Positions 24,448 to 35,362 are shown, counted from the first letter of the stretch. The stretch is DNA of 64,000 nt from Ehretia macrophylla (GCA_037974665.1 CM075769.1:23710139-23774138); one strand, 5' to 3'. The notes: a model not told the origin generated them from the letters alone. Made by a program: numbers and translations.

Positions 24448-24466
24448 GTTGCCGCCGTCTGTGGGA
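24448..24466 (+). other. Primer-binding region
   Basis: GTTGCCGCCGTCTGTGGGA follows the LTR directly, resembling the (T)TGGCGCCGTCTGTGGGAA found at this place in Tat-lineage elements. Confidence 0.7.
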
Positions 24467-24512
24467 ATTGTAGTTCCCTTACTTTCCCACCAACCCATTG
24501 AGAATAACCACT

Positions 24513-26560
24513 ATGGTGAACACTAGAAACCATAACTGTAGGGTCGAGGACCCTCTACCCAAGGACGGGATGCCCGAAACGACCCCTGGAACAATCCCAA
24601 CCTAAGCCCACGTTGGGCTGAGCTAGCGTATACACTTAGCCACTAATATGTCCCTACCCGAAGTAGTAAACCCAACGGCCTCTATGAGTCCCGAGGTAAA
24701 GCCGCTATACCACATGTTTAGAGAGCTCCAGGATACGGTGGCCCGCCTTGCTGCAAATCAGGCAGCTCCGCCATAGCATTGACCCCAGGTTCATATAGCT
24801 GACCCGAGGAATGGAGAGGCCATACAAGAAAGCTAAGGGTTAGCCCCTTGACTCCAGACATTTTGGCCACTTCTCTGCCTGCTGGTAACCGTATGTCTTA
24901 TTTGGCGATGTATAGCAGACTCGGGGATCCCACCAGCCACCTCAGAAAGTTTGACCATCACATGACTCTCCATGATATGCTTAGGGATGAAAATTGGTAC
25001 ACGCTTTATTCGAAACCGACAAGTAATCGCCTGATAAAAATTCGATAACAAAAATCGATGGGAAATCCGTTAGGGTTTGGGTTTTATAAAGGAAAACCGA
25101 TTAGTAAACCGATAGGTTTTGATTTTTGACGTTAAAAAAATCGAAACCCAAAACCCGATTATTAATTTAATTAAAAAATCTAACATATATATAGACTTAA
25201 AATAATAGAAGACTAACTAAAATTGGTAAGTAAAATGATAAAAATTTGAACTAAACTCAATTAAAAAAATGAATTAAGCACAATTAAAAGAGATAGGCTA
25301 AGCCTATTAGACCAATACTTATATTCTTAAGAATTTTCATCTTTACTTGTTGAAACGAAAGAAGAGACGTTTCTCGCTTGGTGCTTGGAAATGAATTTCT
25401 CTTTGTATAACTTATTGATTTTGATTTTTGCTCATAAAATTATTATGTAATTTATTTCAAGTTTTATCATTGGCTTGAATTCTTTTATTTTTGGTTTCTT
25501 TACATTTAAACTAATTTTTCTTACATTGTTTTAGGTTTTTTTATTTAAAGTAACTATTTTTTTAGTTAAACGGTTATGGTTACAGTTAACCGCAGTTTTT
25601 TGAATCCTTAACGGTTACGGTTATGGTTATTGGTTTTGAAAACCGTTAGATTTTGGTTACGGTTATGGTTATTGGTTTGCTAAACAGTTTTGGTTACGAT
25701 TTTGTTATTTTTCGTGGTTATCCGAATTGTTGACATTCCTAGATATGCTCGATGCAGTGAACTGAAAGGCATTCCCAGCTACATTGGTCGGGAAAGCGTT
25801 GACTTGGTACCAAGGGCTTCCGTCAGGGTCGATTGACGCATTCGCCAAGATAATAGAGGCCTTTTTAGGCCAATTTGCAGGTAACCGAAGGCCGATCGGC
25901 CGAAATTCATCCATATTGGCAGTTAAGCAACATAAAGGAGAGACCCTAAGATCCTTCATAGCTCGATTCAATGAAGATTCCCTTAGGATTCCACATCTCG
26001 AGGATTCTATGGCACTAATGGCCTATCAAAGTGGACTCAGGTCGGGGGCTCTCATCTCGTCATTGGCGATCGACCCGATAAACGCCATAGCTGACTTAAT
26101 TGTGAGGGCCCAGGGGTATATACACGCCGAGGAGATTCATCAGGTGAATAGAGATAATGATAAGGAAAAAAATTGGCAAAGTATGAAGAATCTTTTGTGC
26201 CGAAAGTTCAGCATGGGAATAAAGCCTAGCGTGATGCTAAGGGGAAGTAGGAGCACTAGTAGCAACAACAGCAAAGGAAAGAGTCGAGGTTCATTATGCT
26301 TACTCCCCTCAATACTCCAAGGGAGCAGATCTTGATGGAGGTCCAGACACATTACAATATACCTCTAACCTGACATATGGGAGGTCGGCTAGAGAGGAGG
26401 TCAAAGAATAAGTTATGCCGATTTCACAATGATTTTGGGCACAACACTGAAGATTGCAAGGAGTTGAAATAGGATATTGAGGCTTTGATTGCCCGAGGAC
26501 ACCTGAGGAGGTATATCTTGGGACAACTACCCCGAAACCTGGATCAATGAAAGACGTGAA
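24513..26560 (+). pseudogene. gag: Gag of Tat element B, interrupted
   Basis: An ATG at 24513 (MVNTRN) opens a Gag with several stops. The matrix/capsid part runs through SRLGDPTSHLRKFDHHMTLHDM, is split at 24982 by a hAT element, and resumes at 25750 with the conserved KAFP...ALTWYQGLPSGSI, FLGQF, ETLRSFIARFNEDSLRIP and AYQSGLRSG segments of PF03732-type Gag. Near 26420-26465 is a knuckle-like [14 protein letters not shown] followed by LK, stop, DIEALIARGHLRRYI, the usual end of Tat Gag. Even without the hAT insertion the copy would be non-functional. Confidence 0.85.
24982..25741. mobile_element. Non-autonomous hAT element in gag, 8-bp TSD
   Basis: The element begins TAGGGATGAAAATTGG and ends CAATTCGGA on the complement reading TAGGAATGTCAACAATTCGG. 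GATATGCT flanks it on both sides (24974-24981 and 25742-25749). It is 760 bp, AT-rich and has no transposase. Its right half is packed with GGTTATGGTTACGGTTA-like subterminal repeats. Confidence 0.9.
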
Positions 26561-26731
26561 AGGGAAAGAAGCCCCCCAAGACGAGCAGGAGATGGTGTCC
26601 ATCAGGTTGTTTTAGAGACCATTGCTGGAGGCCTTGCCTTGGGCAGAGAGACGTTAGCAGGACGGAAGGGATATGTCCAGGCTGGGCGTAAGTAGGGGCC
26701 AGTTGCTGGAATAATCTGAGGGCTAGAGAGG

Positions 26732-27217
26732 ATGACTTTCTCCTCGGACAACTTAGAAGGGGTACTGCTCCCACATGATAACCCTTTGATGATTAGTACG
26801 ACTATTTTAAACCACGTAGTTAGAAGAATTATGGTGGATACTGGGAACTCAACACAAGTGATCTTCCTGAAAACTTTTGAGCAGTTGGGGTTGGATCGGA
26901 GTAGGTTGAGACCGATAAGAGAAACCTTGGTAGGATTCACCAGGTATAGATACAAGGCTGAGGGAATAATCAACCTACCATTGATTTTGGAGGCGGGAGA
27001 CAAGCGTACCACCATGCAGGCTAATTTCATTGTGATGGATTGTAACTTTGCTTATAATGGGATGCTGGGTCAGGTAGCCTTGAACTACTTCAGGGTGGTT
27101 CCCTCAACCAATCATCAGATGTTGAAGTTTCCTACCCCTAGGGGAATTGCAGAGCTCAGAGGGGCGCAACTTTCAGCTCGGGAGTACTACGAAATCTCCC
27201 TATGCCCAAAGTACTAG
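26732..27217 (+). pseudogene. Aspartic protease of Tat element B
   Basis: A 161-codon frame matches the Tat protease plan. PLMISTTILNHVVRRIMVDTGNS holds the active-site region (VDTGNS where relatives have VDxGSSAD), then FEQLGLDRSRLRPI, LVGFTRY, ITLP-like INLPLILEAG, FIVMDCNFAYNGMLGQVALNYFRVVPSTNHQMLKFPT and GIAELRGAQLSAREYYE. The enzyme would cleave the element polyprotein. It lies downstream of Gag and upstream of RT in the usual gypsy order. Confidence 0.85.
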
Positions 27218-27376
27218 GCAAATTGGAGCCTGGACCTGCCCGAGGAGAAAAGAGATGCCTAACATGGTAGCCCAGTTGAGGACTTGCAGGAAATGCAGCT
27301 ATCCGACGACAACAAAAAAACTAAGATCAAGAGTGAACTCCTCGACTACCTCAAGTAAGGTATAAGTCGATTCCTT

Positions 27377-27781
27377 TTGCAAAATGAAAATATATTTGTT
27401 TGGTCTGCCACTGACATGAAAAACATTGACCCAAGCGTAATTCAACATCATTCGAATATTGATCCCGATTACCGCCCGATGCAACAAAAGGGCCGACACT
27501 TTTATTATGATAAACTAAAAATTATCTCTGAAAAAGTAGACAAGCTGATTGACGCGAGCGATATACGTGAGATTGTATATCTGACCTGGTTGTCTAATGT
27601 GGTTCTGGTTACAGGGACCTCGGGCAAGTGGAGATTGTGTATTGACTTCACCGACTTGAATAAGGCATGCCATAAGGATTATTTTTCGTTGCCTCAGATT
27701 GATCATATGGTTGATGCCATCTCGGGGTACGAGCTGCTCACCTTCATGGATCCCTTCAAAGGATACAACCAGATCAAGATG
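27377..27781 (+). pseudogene. RT of element B, N-terminal part
   Basis: A 135-codon frame covers fingers and the first palm motifs: FVWSATDMKNIDPSVIQH, RPMQQKGRHF, KLIDASDIREIVYLTWLSNVVLV, KWRLCIDFTDLNKAC (motif A approach), FSLPQIDHMVDAISGYELLTFMDPFKGYNQI. It is cut after the codon for Met by the solo LTR at 27782, which supplies an immediate stop. The catalytic aspartate region LTFMD is present. Confidence 0.88.
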
Positions 27782-28695
27782 TGAAACGACCTAATCCCTC
27801 GCGGAATCAAGTCTCGATATAACAATCCGATCTAATCCCCAAGGCAAAAATTGAGAGAAAACGGACGAAGTTTCCCTTGTGCTTTGGGCAATCCAAAACC
27901 TATCAACTATACCCAATAACAACATACAACAATACCACAACAACACTTGAAGCTCCAACATCTTTTTATCTCATATTTTCCAATTCAAGGCTACTAATAT
28001 TACAAGTTCAATCAAACTAAATAAATATACATTACATTTCCACAAAACCCATTAAATAACTAACTTTCTCCTAACATTCATAAAATACCTATGAACTATC
28101 ACAAGCCAAAACGGACCCCGATGCCAAGAAAGCCAAAGGAACTTGTGAACATTTCAAGTTTACCTTGCAACACCTGAAATTGTGGTAGAACAAGGGGTGA
28201 GCAACCACATGCTCATTGAGGGGGGAAATAAATACGGGGAGCTTTCGAAAACCTTTTCGTGAATGCATGTATTCCAAGTAATAAGAATCAATTAACAAGT
28301 ATACAATGAACTAGCATAAGACTTTAAGTAAAAGTAAGCACACTGTCAAGCATTAAGACACTAAATAACCACATATAAAAGGGATACGTTTCTGCTTGCA
28401 GTAGCTGCTCTTCTTTCCATTTCCACGAACTCTTTAGCGCTTAAACACTTGCCGACATCCCTTTATCACTCCCGCTGGGGTACTCCGAATGTACCTCGAT
28501 AACCTACGACCCAATACCCCAAGGCCTTCAATGACCAAGCGAGTGAGAGAATAGGACGCGGAGGTTGTGCAACCAATAACTGGCAAACCCGATGCTGCCT
28601 AGTGAAGGCACAATACACCGTGCCTCGCTAAAGGTTGCAATCCTTGTTAATGCTCACTGAATCACTTTAATAATCATGTAATAAGCACATAAAGT

Positions 28696-28722
28696 GAGGG
28701 GACAACAAAGTAGTTGCCCCTC
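28696..28722 (-). promoter_or_regulatory. Conserved LTR hairpin
   Basis: GAGGGG-A-CAAC pairs with GTTG-CCCCTC around an AAAGTA loop (TACTTT on the LTR sense strand). The stem is ten base pairs with one bulged A. Confidence 0.65.
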
Positions 28723-28806
28723 TAGCACTTAAGCATTTAATAACACTTATGTAGCACATTTTCACATTAGCAATTAATGAACGCTATAAAAAAAACACAT
28801 TTGGTA

Positions 28807-28825
28807 GGTGACAAAGTAGGTTACC
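28807..28825 (-). promoter_or_regulatory. Second conserved LTR hairpin
   Basis: GGTGAC and GTTACC flank the loop AAAGTAG (CTACTTT on the LTR sense strand), with one mismatch in the stem. Confidence 0.5.
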
Positions 28826-30284
28826 ATACCGTTTATGCAACATTTATACTCGTGAATAACTTTAAAGGCAAGTAAACATGCATGCATTTTTGTAAATATT
28901 ACAACCATAACACCAAAGGTCTTTTGTTTTCACTCAAGCTTTCATTTTTTTTTGTACTTATACTATCAAAGCTTTAATTTCACCAAGCAACCATTACTCA
29001 TCTAGCATTTATTGCACTTGAATATTCTCTCCCAACAATCACTTATTGCCACCAATCATTCAAACTACCCATGATCAATCTCCATTCATCTAGAATTTAG
29101 CCACCAATACAACATAAACACTTAGCAATATAAGCTGAAATTTTAGACTACACATGCATAAATTTACTGATTTAGTTATCAACCTTAATGTTCTATAAAA
29201 ACTTTAAAACTTCACAGATATGTAGTTCTTTAAGAGTAAATAGGTTTAACATCAAACGGATCTCGATTCGGAGCTATAATCATCAAGATATGACCTCTAA
29301 AAGTTCATTGTACAATCTGCCCTATACTTACGCGAGAATCAGAACCCTACTGAAATGGCTCAAAAAATGCATCCTAACGATATAATTAGAACTTGAACCT
29401 AAAATAAAGTTTGTTCCTCAAGGTCTTGGGCACAACATACTAAAATTTTAGCCAATTCTAACAATGTTTACTATGTCAAATAAGCTCTACAAATCAGGTG
29501 TGTAAATTTGTTCAGAATTTAGTAAACTTAGCTTGCTTGCATATAAATATAAATAGGTGTTGAATACATTACTATGAAGTTTAATCACTCTTTTAAGCAC
29601 TTAAACAAACACTTAACCTTCAAGTTGCTCATTTACCTCAAGCAACAACTTCTACAATAACTCATTAACAATCAATAAAATACAAGCTATACACTTCACA
29701 ATTCCTTCACAACAATTAACCTAGCATGCAAGATTCATGGTTTATTTCAACACTTCATTACCAATACACAAACTACTACACTTAACTATGAAGAAATGCA
29801 CAAACAATATGAAATCCCTTACTTTTAGCTTGAAGGAATTGCATGAAAATGGCAAGGTAAAGCTTGAAACCACCTTTTTTCTTCTCTTCTTTCTTCTTCC
29901 TCTCTTCTTTTTATTTTTCTTCTTCTTCCCTCACTTTTTTTTCTCTTTTCTTTCTCCTCTCAACCAATTTCTCTTGTTGGTTCTAGAGAGTTCTTGTTTG
30001 TTTTATCTTATAATGGCTAATTGGGCTTAATAGGCTTCCTAATGTGTTCTAGCATAAATTAATTAGACCCAAATCCAATTAGTCTTCTTATTGATCCTAT
30101 TAAGCCCACTAAATGCTCCCAATATATATTATTGTCCATATAATCTACTACCGTCAACATTAATTCTACTTACTCTAAATACAATGCAAGCACGCATCGA
30201 TTCACATATCGAGAAACAAGTCAATTAATCCAACAATTATATACAATTAATAAAATAACCATATTATCGGGCTCGGACGTCACA

Positions 30285-30655
30285 AGATGGCCCCCGAAGA
30301 ATGAGAGAAGACAACGTGTACCACTGATAAGGGGCTATATCATTATGAGGTCATGCCATTCGACCTCAAGAATGTCGGGGCCACTGACCAGCAGATGGTA
30401 AATAAAGTTTTCAAATCTTAGACCATGAAGAAGATGGAGATCTATGTTGACGACTTGCTAGTCAAAAGTAAGAAAGTTGAGGATCATATCTCCAACTTGG
30501 AAGAAGCCTTCGCCACCATGAAGAAGTTTGGGATCAAGCTAAATCCAGAGAACTATGCTTTCAGGGCTGAGGCCAGGAAGTTCTGGGGTTCATGGTCACG
30601 ACTCAAGGAATTGAGGCTAACCCGCAAAAGATTCAAGCTATCTTGGATTTAGCCC
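30285..30655 (+). pseudogene. RT of element B, C-terminal part
   Basis: The frame continues from the interrupted half with the conserved GLYHYEVMPFDLKNVGAT segment, then MEIYVDDLLVKSKK, which contains the YVDD catalytic motif, and HISNLEEAFATMKKFGIKLNP. TGA/TAG codons fall at about 30300 and 30420, and a frameshift near 30585 separates the remainder. Confidence 0.88.
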
Positions 30656-30869
30656 TGCCGAGTTGCATCAACGATGTGTAGGAACTGATGGGAAGGGTTG
30701 CAGCCCGGAGTCAGTTTATGTGTAGGTCAGCTGACAAGTGTGCGCTACTTTTCAAAGTCCTTAGGAACCCCAAGAATTTTGAGTAGACGGAGGAGTGTTA
30801 GAAAGCATTTGATGATCTAAAAAAGTATCTATCTTTCCCGCCTCTAGTTTCCTGACCTGAGGAGGGGGA

Positions 30870-31743
30870 GGAGTTAGTAGTATATTTGGCATGCTCGGGT
30901 ACAACAGTGGTAGCTACGATGGTTTGGGCAGAAGGAAAGGATCAAAAGCCCGTCTATTATGTTAGCAAAACTCTAAGTGGTATCGAGACGAGATACTCCT
31001 CTTTGGGGAAGATTGCTTTGGCTCTGGTCTAGGCATCTTGAGAACTAAGGCCCTATTTTGATACGTATACTATTAAGGTGATGACCAATGCGCCGCTCAA
31101 GTCAATTATGCACAAACTAGAGGCCTCGGGTAAACTTCTCAAATGGGTAGTAGACTTGAGTCAATTTAACATATCTTATCATCCGAGAACAGTGATTATG
31201 GCCCAAGTCGTTGTTGATTTCGTGGTAGAATGCACTAGACGAACCGAGCATAACCCTAAAGAGGTATAGAAAGTTTAGGTTGATGGGGCATCAGAGAATT
31301 CGCACAACAGAGCTAGAGTAGTAATTCTCGACCCGATGGGGAATGAGTACCAGCATTCACTAAAGTTTACATTCCCGACATCTAACAACAAAGCTGAGTA
31401 TGAGGCATTATTAATAGGCCTAAGGATAGCGACTCAACTTGGGGCCCAAATTGTAGAGATGTATATAGATTCTCAATTGATTGTCAACCAGGTGTCTGGG
31501 GAATTTAAAGCTAGGGATGTTGTGATGCTAGTATATCTTGGTAAGGTAAATGATTTTACCTCAGGGTTTCGTAGGTTTTCGGTGCACCAGATTCCAAGGG
31601 ACAAGAATGCCAAAGCTGATGCCTTGTTCAAATTAGTGGCTGGAGAGAACCAACCTACACTGGTTCATGTTGAGGAGATTTCCAAGCCGAGTGTCCAGAT
31701 TGATGGAGTAGCGATCTCGGAGTTGAATGTGAGTCCAGATTAG
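30870..31743 (+). pseudogene. Two RNase H domains of element B
   Basis: The first RNase H (30870-31262) reads KPVYYVSKTLSGIETRYSSLGKIALAL, the TxxTxHxPL-like TNAPLKSIMHKLEASGKLLKW and LSQFNISYHPR. TAG and TGA codons occur at 31030 and 31039, and two TAGs separate it from the second domain. The second (31276-31743) has VDGASENSHNRARVVI, NNKAEYEALLIGLRIATQLGAQIVEMYIDSQLIVNQVSGEFKARD and PRDKNAKADALFKLVAG, the archaeal-type RNase H carried by Tat/Ogre elements in addition to the RT-linked one. Integrase should follow but does not. Confidence 0.85.
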
Positions 31744-32020
31744 ACTAAGTCGATCCTGGACTTCCTCGAGGAGCGAATAGTCTCGGATGATAAGAAAACA
31801 GCTCAAAAAATAAAGCGGCAAGCTCGACCTAGGGGTGTAATGATATTACCGACCTAATTTACTTTGCAAGATTAGATAAGCTAAACATTAGTACTCAGCT
31901 CGAGTGATATGTTACATTCGAAGAAACAAATCAAGAATAACTGAAAAAATGATTTTATTAAAATCATAAATAAATACAAGGTGGGCCACCCCGAGCCAAA
32001 TTACATGAAATAACAAAATT
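31744..32020. other. Junction where integrase is missing
   Basis: After about 30 further codons of the second RNase H linker the sequence switches to the spacer that in element A lies downstream of integrase. This marks a deletion of the whole integrase region. Confidence 0.65.
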
Positions 32021-32714
32021 TTAAGGCTTAGGAGGCATGGTAAAGCTGGATCCAGCAGCATTGGTAAGAGGATTCGCCACAGGTGTACCCTTTTCCTCGT
32101 CTTGGGACTCCTCAACTAGGCTGGTCTTCCTCGTTAATGATGTGCCTTTGGATTCCCTCAGCAACAGCCTTAAGATCTGGAGATAGCTCAGGGATCTCCC
32201 AGAATTCCTTCGATGGATTTTTCACAATATCCATGAAGCCCAACTTGTTATGGGGATGGAAGGTCCTCATTCTTTCTTGTGCCATGAGCTAGCCTCAGAA
32301 GTATCCTTCGGCGTAGCCCAACTTGGACATCTCATCAGTATATTCAGCTAAGAATTGGAGCCCCCATTTACCGTCCTTGAAGGCTTGGATGACCTTTTCA
32401 CCGTTGGGTTTGACCTTTTCGATGAATTCCTTGAGCTTCTAGTCAGACTCCTATTTCTCAACTCGAGCCTTCTGAAGCTCCAAGGCATGGGCCTCCTTTA
32501 GCGGGGTCTTTTTGACCTTAAACCCTTGGTCCCTGCTCTTCGCTTCCTTCTTGAGACGCTCGATCTCAGCAACATCCTCCTAGAACCTTTTTTTAGCCTC
32601 CACCTTCTGAGTCGCTAGCTCGACCAAGACCTCTTAATACTTATGCTTGAGCTCGAGCAAACAAGTTTAGACTATGCTGATGAAGGCGATCATGGAAAGA
32701 GCGTGGGACTCAAC

Positions 32715-32790
32715 CTGAAACAACCAAGAAAAGAAAGGTAAGGTGAAAGGAACTCCGATGTGAGAAAAGTTAGAGAATTTAGATACTCAC
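32715..32790 (-). other. Putative intron of antisense ORF B
   Basis: The minus strand reads ATG|GTGAGTATC at 32790 and TTGTTTCAG|GTTGAG at 32715. Both sites are near-perfect plant splice consensus, 76 bp apart, with a pyrimidine-rich stretch before the acceptor. Confidence 0.65.
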
Positions 32791-33223
32791 CATGGCAACA
32801 GCCATCTGCAGGTCGAATGCCACCTGGTCAAAGGGGATTTTGCTAAGCCTTGGGTCCCGAGTGGCCAAGGTGGCCACAGCAATTGTCTGGCTCTGTTTGG
32901 AGTAGTGGATCTCAATAGCCTTCCCACGATCATCGTCTCGGGGTTGGGACCTCTTCTTTTGGGGTGATCCCCCCTTTGTTTGGTCGCTCACAGGCTCGTG
33001 GATCTCTACCCCTTTCCCTGGCCTCTTCTTTGAGGACACCTCATTGGAAGGACCGGTCTAACCCTTAGGCAACTCCTCACGATGGTTGGGGGCCTTTTCC
33101 TCGGCCTTTGAGTGACTGGGGAAGTGACAGGCCCTGAGGTTGGATCATTTGGTGTCGAAGGGTCTTGACTTTGGTTGGCCTTCTTCTTTAGGCCATATGC
33201 AAGTGCAGCTCGGCTAGCCGTTC

Positions 33224-33331
33224 CTAAAAATACACAGTTAGTAATAGAGATAAGCATAAAAGAAAAAAAAAGGGAGACAAGGTAAGTGAGGTTGGGGAAC
33301 GGGGAAGTCGGATCCAATTCCCTAGACTAAC
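33224..33331 (-). other. Putative intron of antisense ORF B
   Basis: GAAGAGG|GTTAGTC donor at 33331 and TGTATTTTTAG|GAACGG acceptor at 33224. The same donor sequence and relative position are found in element A. Confidence 0.55.
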
Positions 33332-34503
33332 CCTCTTCTGGCTGATCCACTTCTTCTTCTCCCTCATTTCCACCCTCTTCACCTTTTGGAAGTAGGTAGG
33401 GGTGCAATTTCTCCACGTCGGGTGGCCCCGAACCAAATAGTTTGTACTTTCATATCCTCGGCTACTCGAGGTAATAATCTGAATCCAATAGATACTCCCC
33501 TGATTTGAGTATCTTAATTTTGGTGCGTTCTGAGCTAGAGAGCTTTGGAGGTATATTGACACCCTTATTTAGACTAGGGATCCAAGTTTGGGATACCCTT
33601 GGGTTCGTGGCCGACCCGACGAAGTAGTACTTGTTATGCCAGCCCTTGTTGGAAGATTTCCATTGAATGAAGAAGGCATGATCTGGTCGGGCACTAAAGT
33701 GGTACTACCCACACAACCCTAGATTCGGCTTACACACGAAGAATTGTTTGAATAGGTTCAGCATCGAGAAAACATCTTTACATTGGCAATGGATATCAAA
33801 TGTTGTGATATATGCCTAACCATTAGGAGCTATTTAGCCTAGCCTGACCTCGAAGTAGTCTAGAGTGTCGGTCATGTAAATAGGATGGGGTAATGTCGAA
33901 AGCAAAATCATAAATGGTAAAGTGGTCGTTCGGTGGGTAACAAGCAAAGTCGTATCAATCTGGCACCTTGAGTTTGTAGTCCATAGCAACGGCCCACTTA
34001 CTCATCCATCTATTTGCCTCGATGACGGTTGAGTGGCATTCTCTCTGACAACAAGCAAATATTTGTTTGCCCCGACTTGACGAGGTAGCGGTTTCTCTAC
34101 TCGTTCTGATTTTTTAGCTCAGTTGAGGCTTAGCTGCCTTCGGTTCAACGTCAATTATACTCTGGAACATGGTGCCTATTTTCTTCGCCTGTATTTTTAG
34201 CCTCTCTAACTTGTTCAAGGGTGATCTATTGTCGAGCCCTTCTTTTACATCGGTAAATCTGGCCATATAGTCCACCTCGGCCTCGCCTTGAGTCTGTCGG
34301 ACCTTGAGGATTTGGCATTCATCATTGTTGTCTTCCCGAGGTGAAGCTGGCCTTGACCCCTTTTCTTGAGGGGATGAAGTACCTGAACTCTCCTCTAGCT
34401 AGTCCCGCTGAGGTGGGGTCCCCGAGCTGGAAGAGTTCTTCTCCTCCCCACCATAAGACATAGCCTCCATGGCTTGACTGTCTTCGAATCTAACCTCCCC
34501 ATA

Positions 34504-34558
34504 CTTGGATGCAAATGTAAAAAGGAAAAGAAGTCAAAAGAGGGAAATAAGAACATAC
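34504..34558 (-). other. Putative leader intron of antisense ORF B
   Basis: TTAG|GTATGTTC donor and GCATCCAAG|TATGGGG acceptor enclose 55 bp, short for a plant intron. The donor position is conserved in A (GTACGT). Confidence 0.4.
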
Positions 34559-34699
34559 CTAACGTCTAAATGGGCTGGTGAGATGAACTTAAATCTCCTA
34601 GTTCTTCCAGTTGGGTACTTCGAGCTTAACGGTATTACCAAGGGTTCTTTGCTCTCGATTGCAAAAGAAGTGAAAGTGAATTATGAAGTGGCCAAGTGC

Positions 34700-34707
34700 T
34701 ATTTATA
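34700..34707 (-). promoter_or_regulatory. Antisense TATA box
   Basis: The minus strand reads CCTATAAATAGCAC, about 200 bases upstream of the antisense ORF start and outside the LTR. Copy A has lost exactly this segment. Confidence 0.6.
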
Positions 34708-34873
34708 GGCAAAAGTTGTAATCGTCTCGGGAATACCAACCGTCGCGTCAAAGTGGTAACATGTTAGCATCTCAGCTAAAGGCAAGATGACGTGGCAGTT
34801 ATCCTATACAGGTCGGGCATACCCAGCTCGGGAGGGTACACTAGTTCTCTAGAACCCTTTCTGAGTTCTAGAT

Positions 34874-34889
34874 TTGGGGGAGGAGAAAA
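34874..34889 (+). other. Polypurine tract of element B
   Basis: TTGGGGGAGGAGAAAA directly precedes the TGATAGGGG start of the 3' LTR. Confidence 0.8.
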
Positions 34890-35357
34890 TGATAGGGGTG
34901 TAAACCAGAGCCCAAGAAAGCTTTCCCGACCTCGGATTGTGCAGTCGGCCCTGTGCCCGACCCACTCTGTTTACTCAGCATAGCAATTGCTTCTGGCATG
35001 ACATAAAGGCAATACCCAAGTCGGACCATTGGACAATAGCTTTACCCGCTGGATAATAGCTTTAACTATTCGACAATGAGTTCAGGCGGGTGTGAACAAT
35101 GCCGGGCAGGATTGAGCATTAATTGCTGCCCTGAAGTGAATTAGTATAAATAGCCGACCCACCCACCATTATGAGGTAACTCTCGCACATTAATTACTCT
35201 CAACTACCAACCGTTGAGTTCAAATATACTAATCATTCTTGCACCCGAGGGAAAACATAGGCCACCACCCCTACGATTCCTTACTTTGTCTTGCAGGTCA
35301 GGTACTCTGAGGTTGGATTACTGAGCTCGGGCGGACAATCATTTTCTACCCTCATTA
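34890..35357 (+). repeat. 3' LTR of element B
   Basis: It is homologous over its full length to 23967-24447, with a TATAAATAG box at 35145-35153, and is followed by the TSD GGTAC. Confidence 0.88.
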
Positions 35358-35362
35358 GGTAC

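Larger units (their letters stand above)
27782..30284 (-). mobile_element. Solo gypsy LTR inside RT, TSD AGATG
   Basis: On the minus strand the LTR starts TGTGACGTCCGAGCCCG at 30284 and ends AGGTCGTTTCA at 27782. AGATG flanks it (27777-27781 and 30285-30289). It is 2503 bp with no coding domain. The RT frame resumes at the next codon after the second AGATG. It carries a donor-like GTAAGGGATTTC at 29812-29822 and two hairpins at 28696-28722 and 28807-28825. The family resembles Tekay-type LTRs in layout but is a separate sequence group. Confidence 0.93.
32021..34503 (-). pseudogene. Antisense ORF of Tat element B, intron-bearing
   Basis: Reading leftward, the N-terminus (EVRFEDSQAMEAMSYGGEE, SSSSGTPP) aligns with the A copy (ESEDSQAWSARSYGRNEE). 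The central part (KQIFACCQRECHSTVIEANRWMSKWAVAMDYKLKVP, then CYPPNDHFTIYDF) is the PF04195-like domain by eye. A basic linker and an acidic/coiled-coil part follow, and the end NAAGSS...PPKP matches the A copy before TAA at 32021-32023. Stops and frameshifts break the domain. Introns with consensus ends fit at 32715-32790 (GTGAGT...TTTCAG), 33224-33331 (GTTAGT...TTTTAG) and, short, 34504-34558 (GTATGT...CAAG). The role is unknown; it may be a DNA-binding or regulatory protein, which is inference. Confidence 0.7.
23967..35357 (+). mobile_element. Tat-type Ty3/gypsy element B with TSD GGTAC
   Basis: GGTAC flanks the element at 23962-23966 and 35358-35362. Within it are the 5' LTR, a primer-binding region, gag, protease, RT, RNase H, a second RNase H, an antisense ORF, a polypurine tract and the 3' LTR. 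The second RNase H and the antisense ORF are hallmarks of the Tat/Ogre group. Integrase is absent: the frame of the second RNase H is followed directly by the antisense ORF region. A hAT element (24982-25741) and a solo LTR (27782-30284) are nested inside. Its own LTRs differ at roughly one base in eight over the part compared by eye, so it is an old copy. Confidence 0.88.

Noticed and set aside
26602-27030. 142-codon minus-strand ORF
   Set aside because: It is the shadow of the Tat protease frame on the other strand, which has clear protease motifs.
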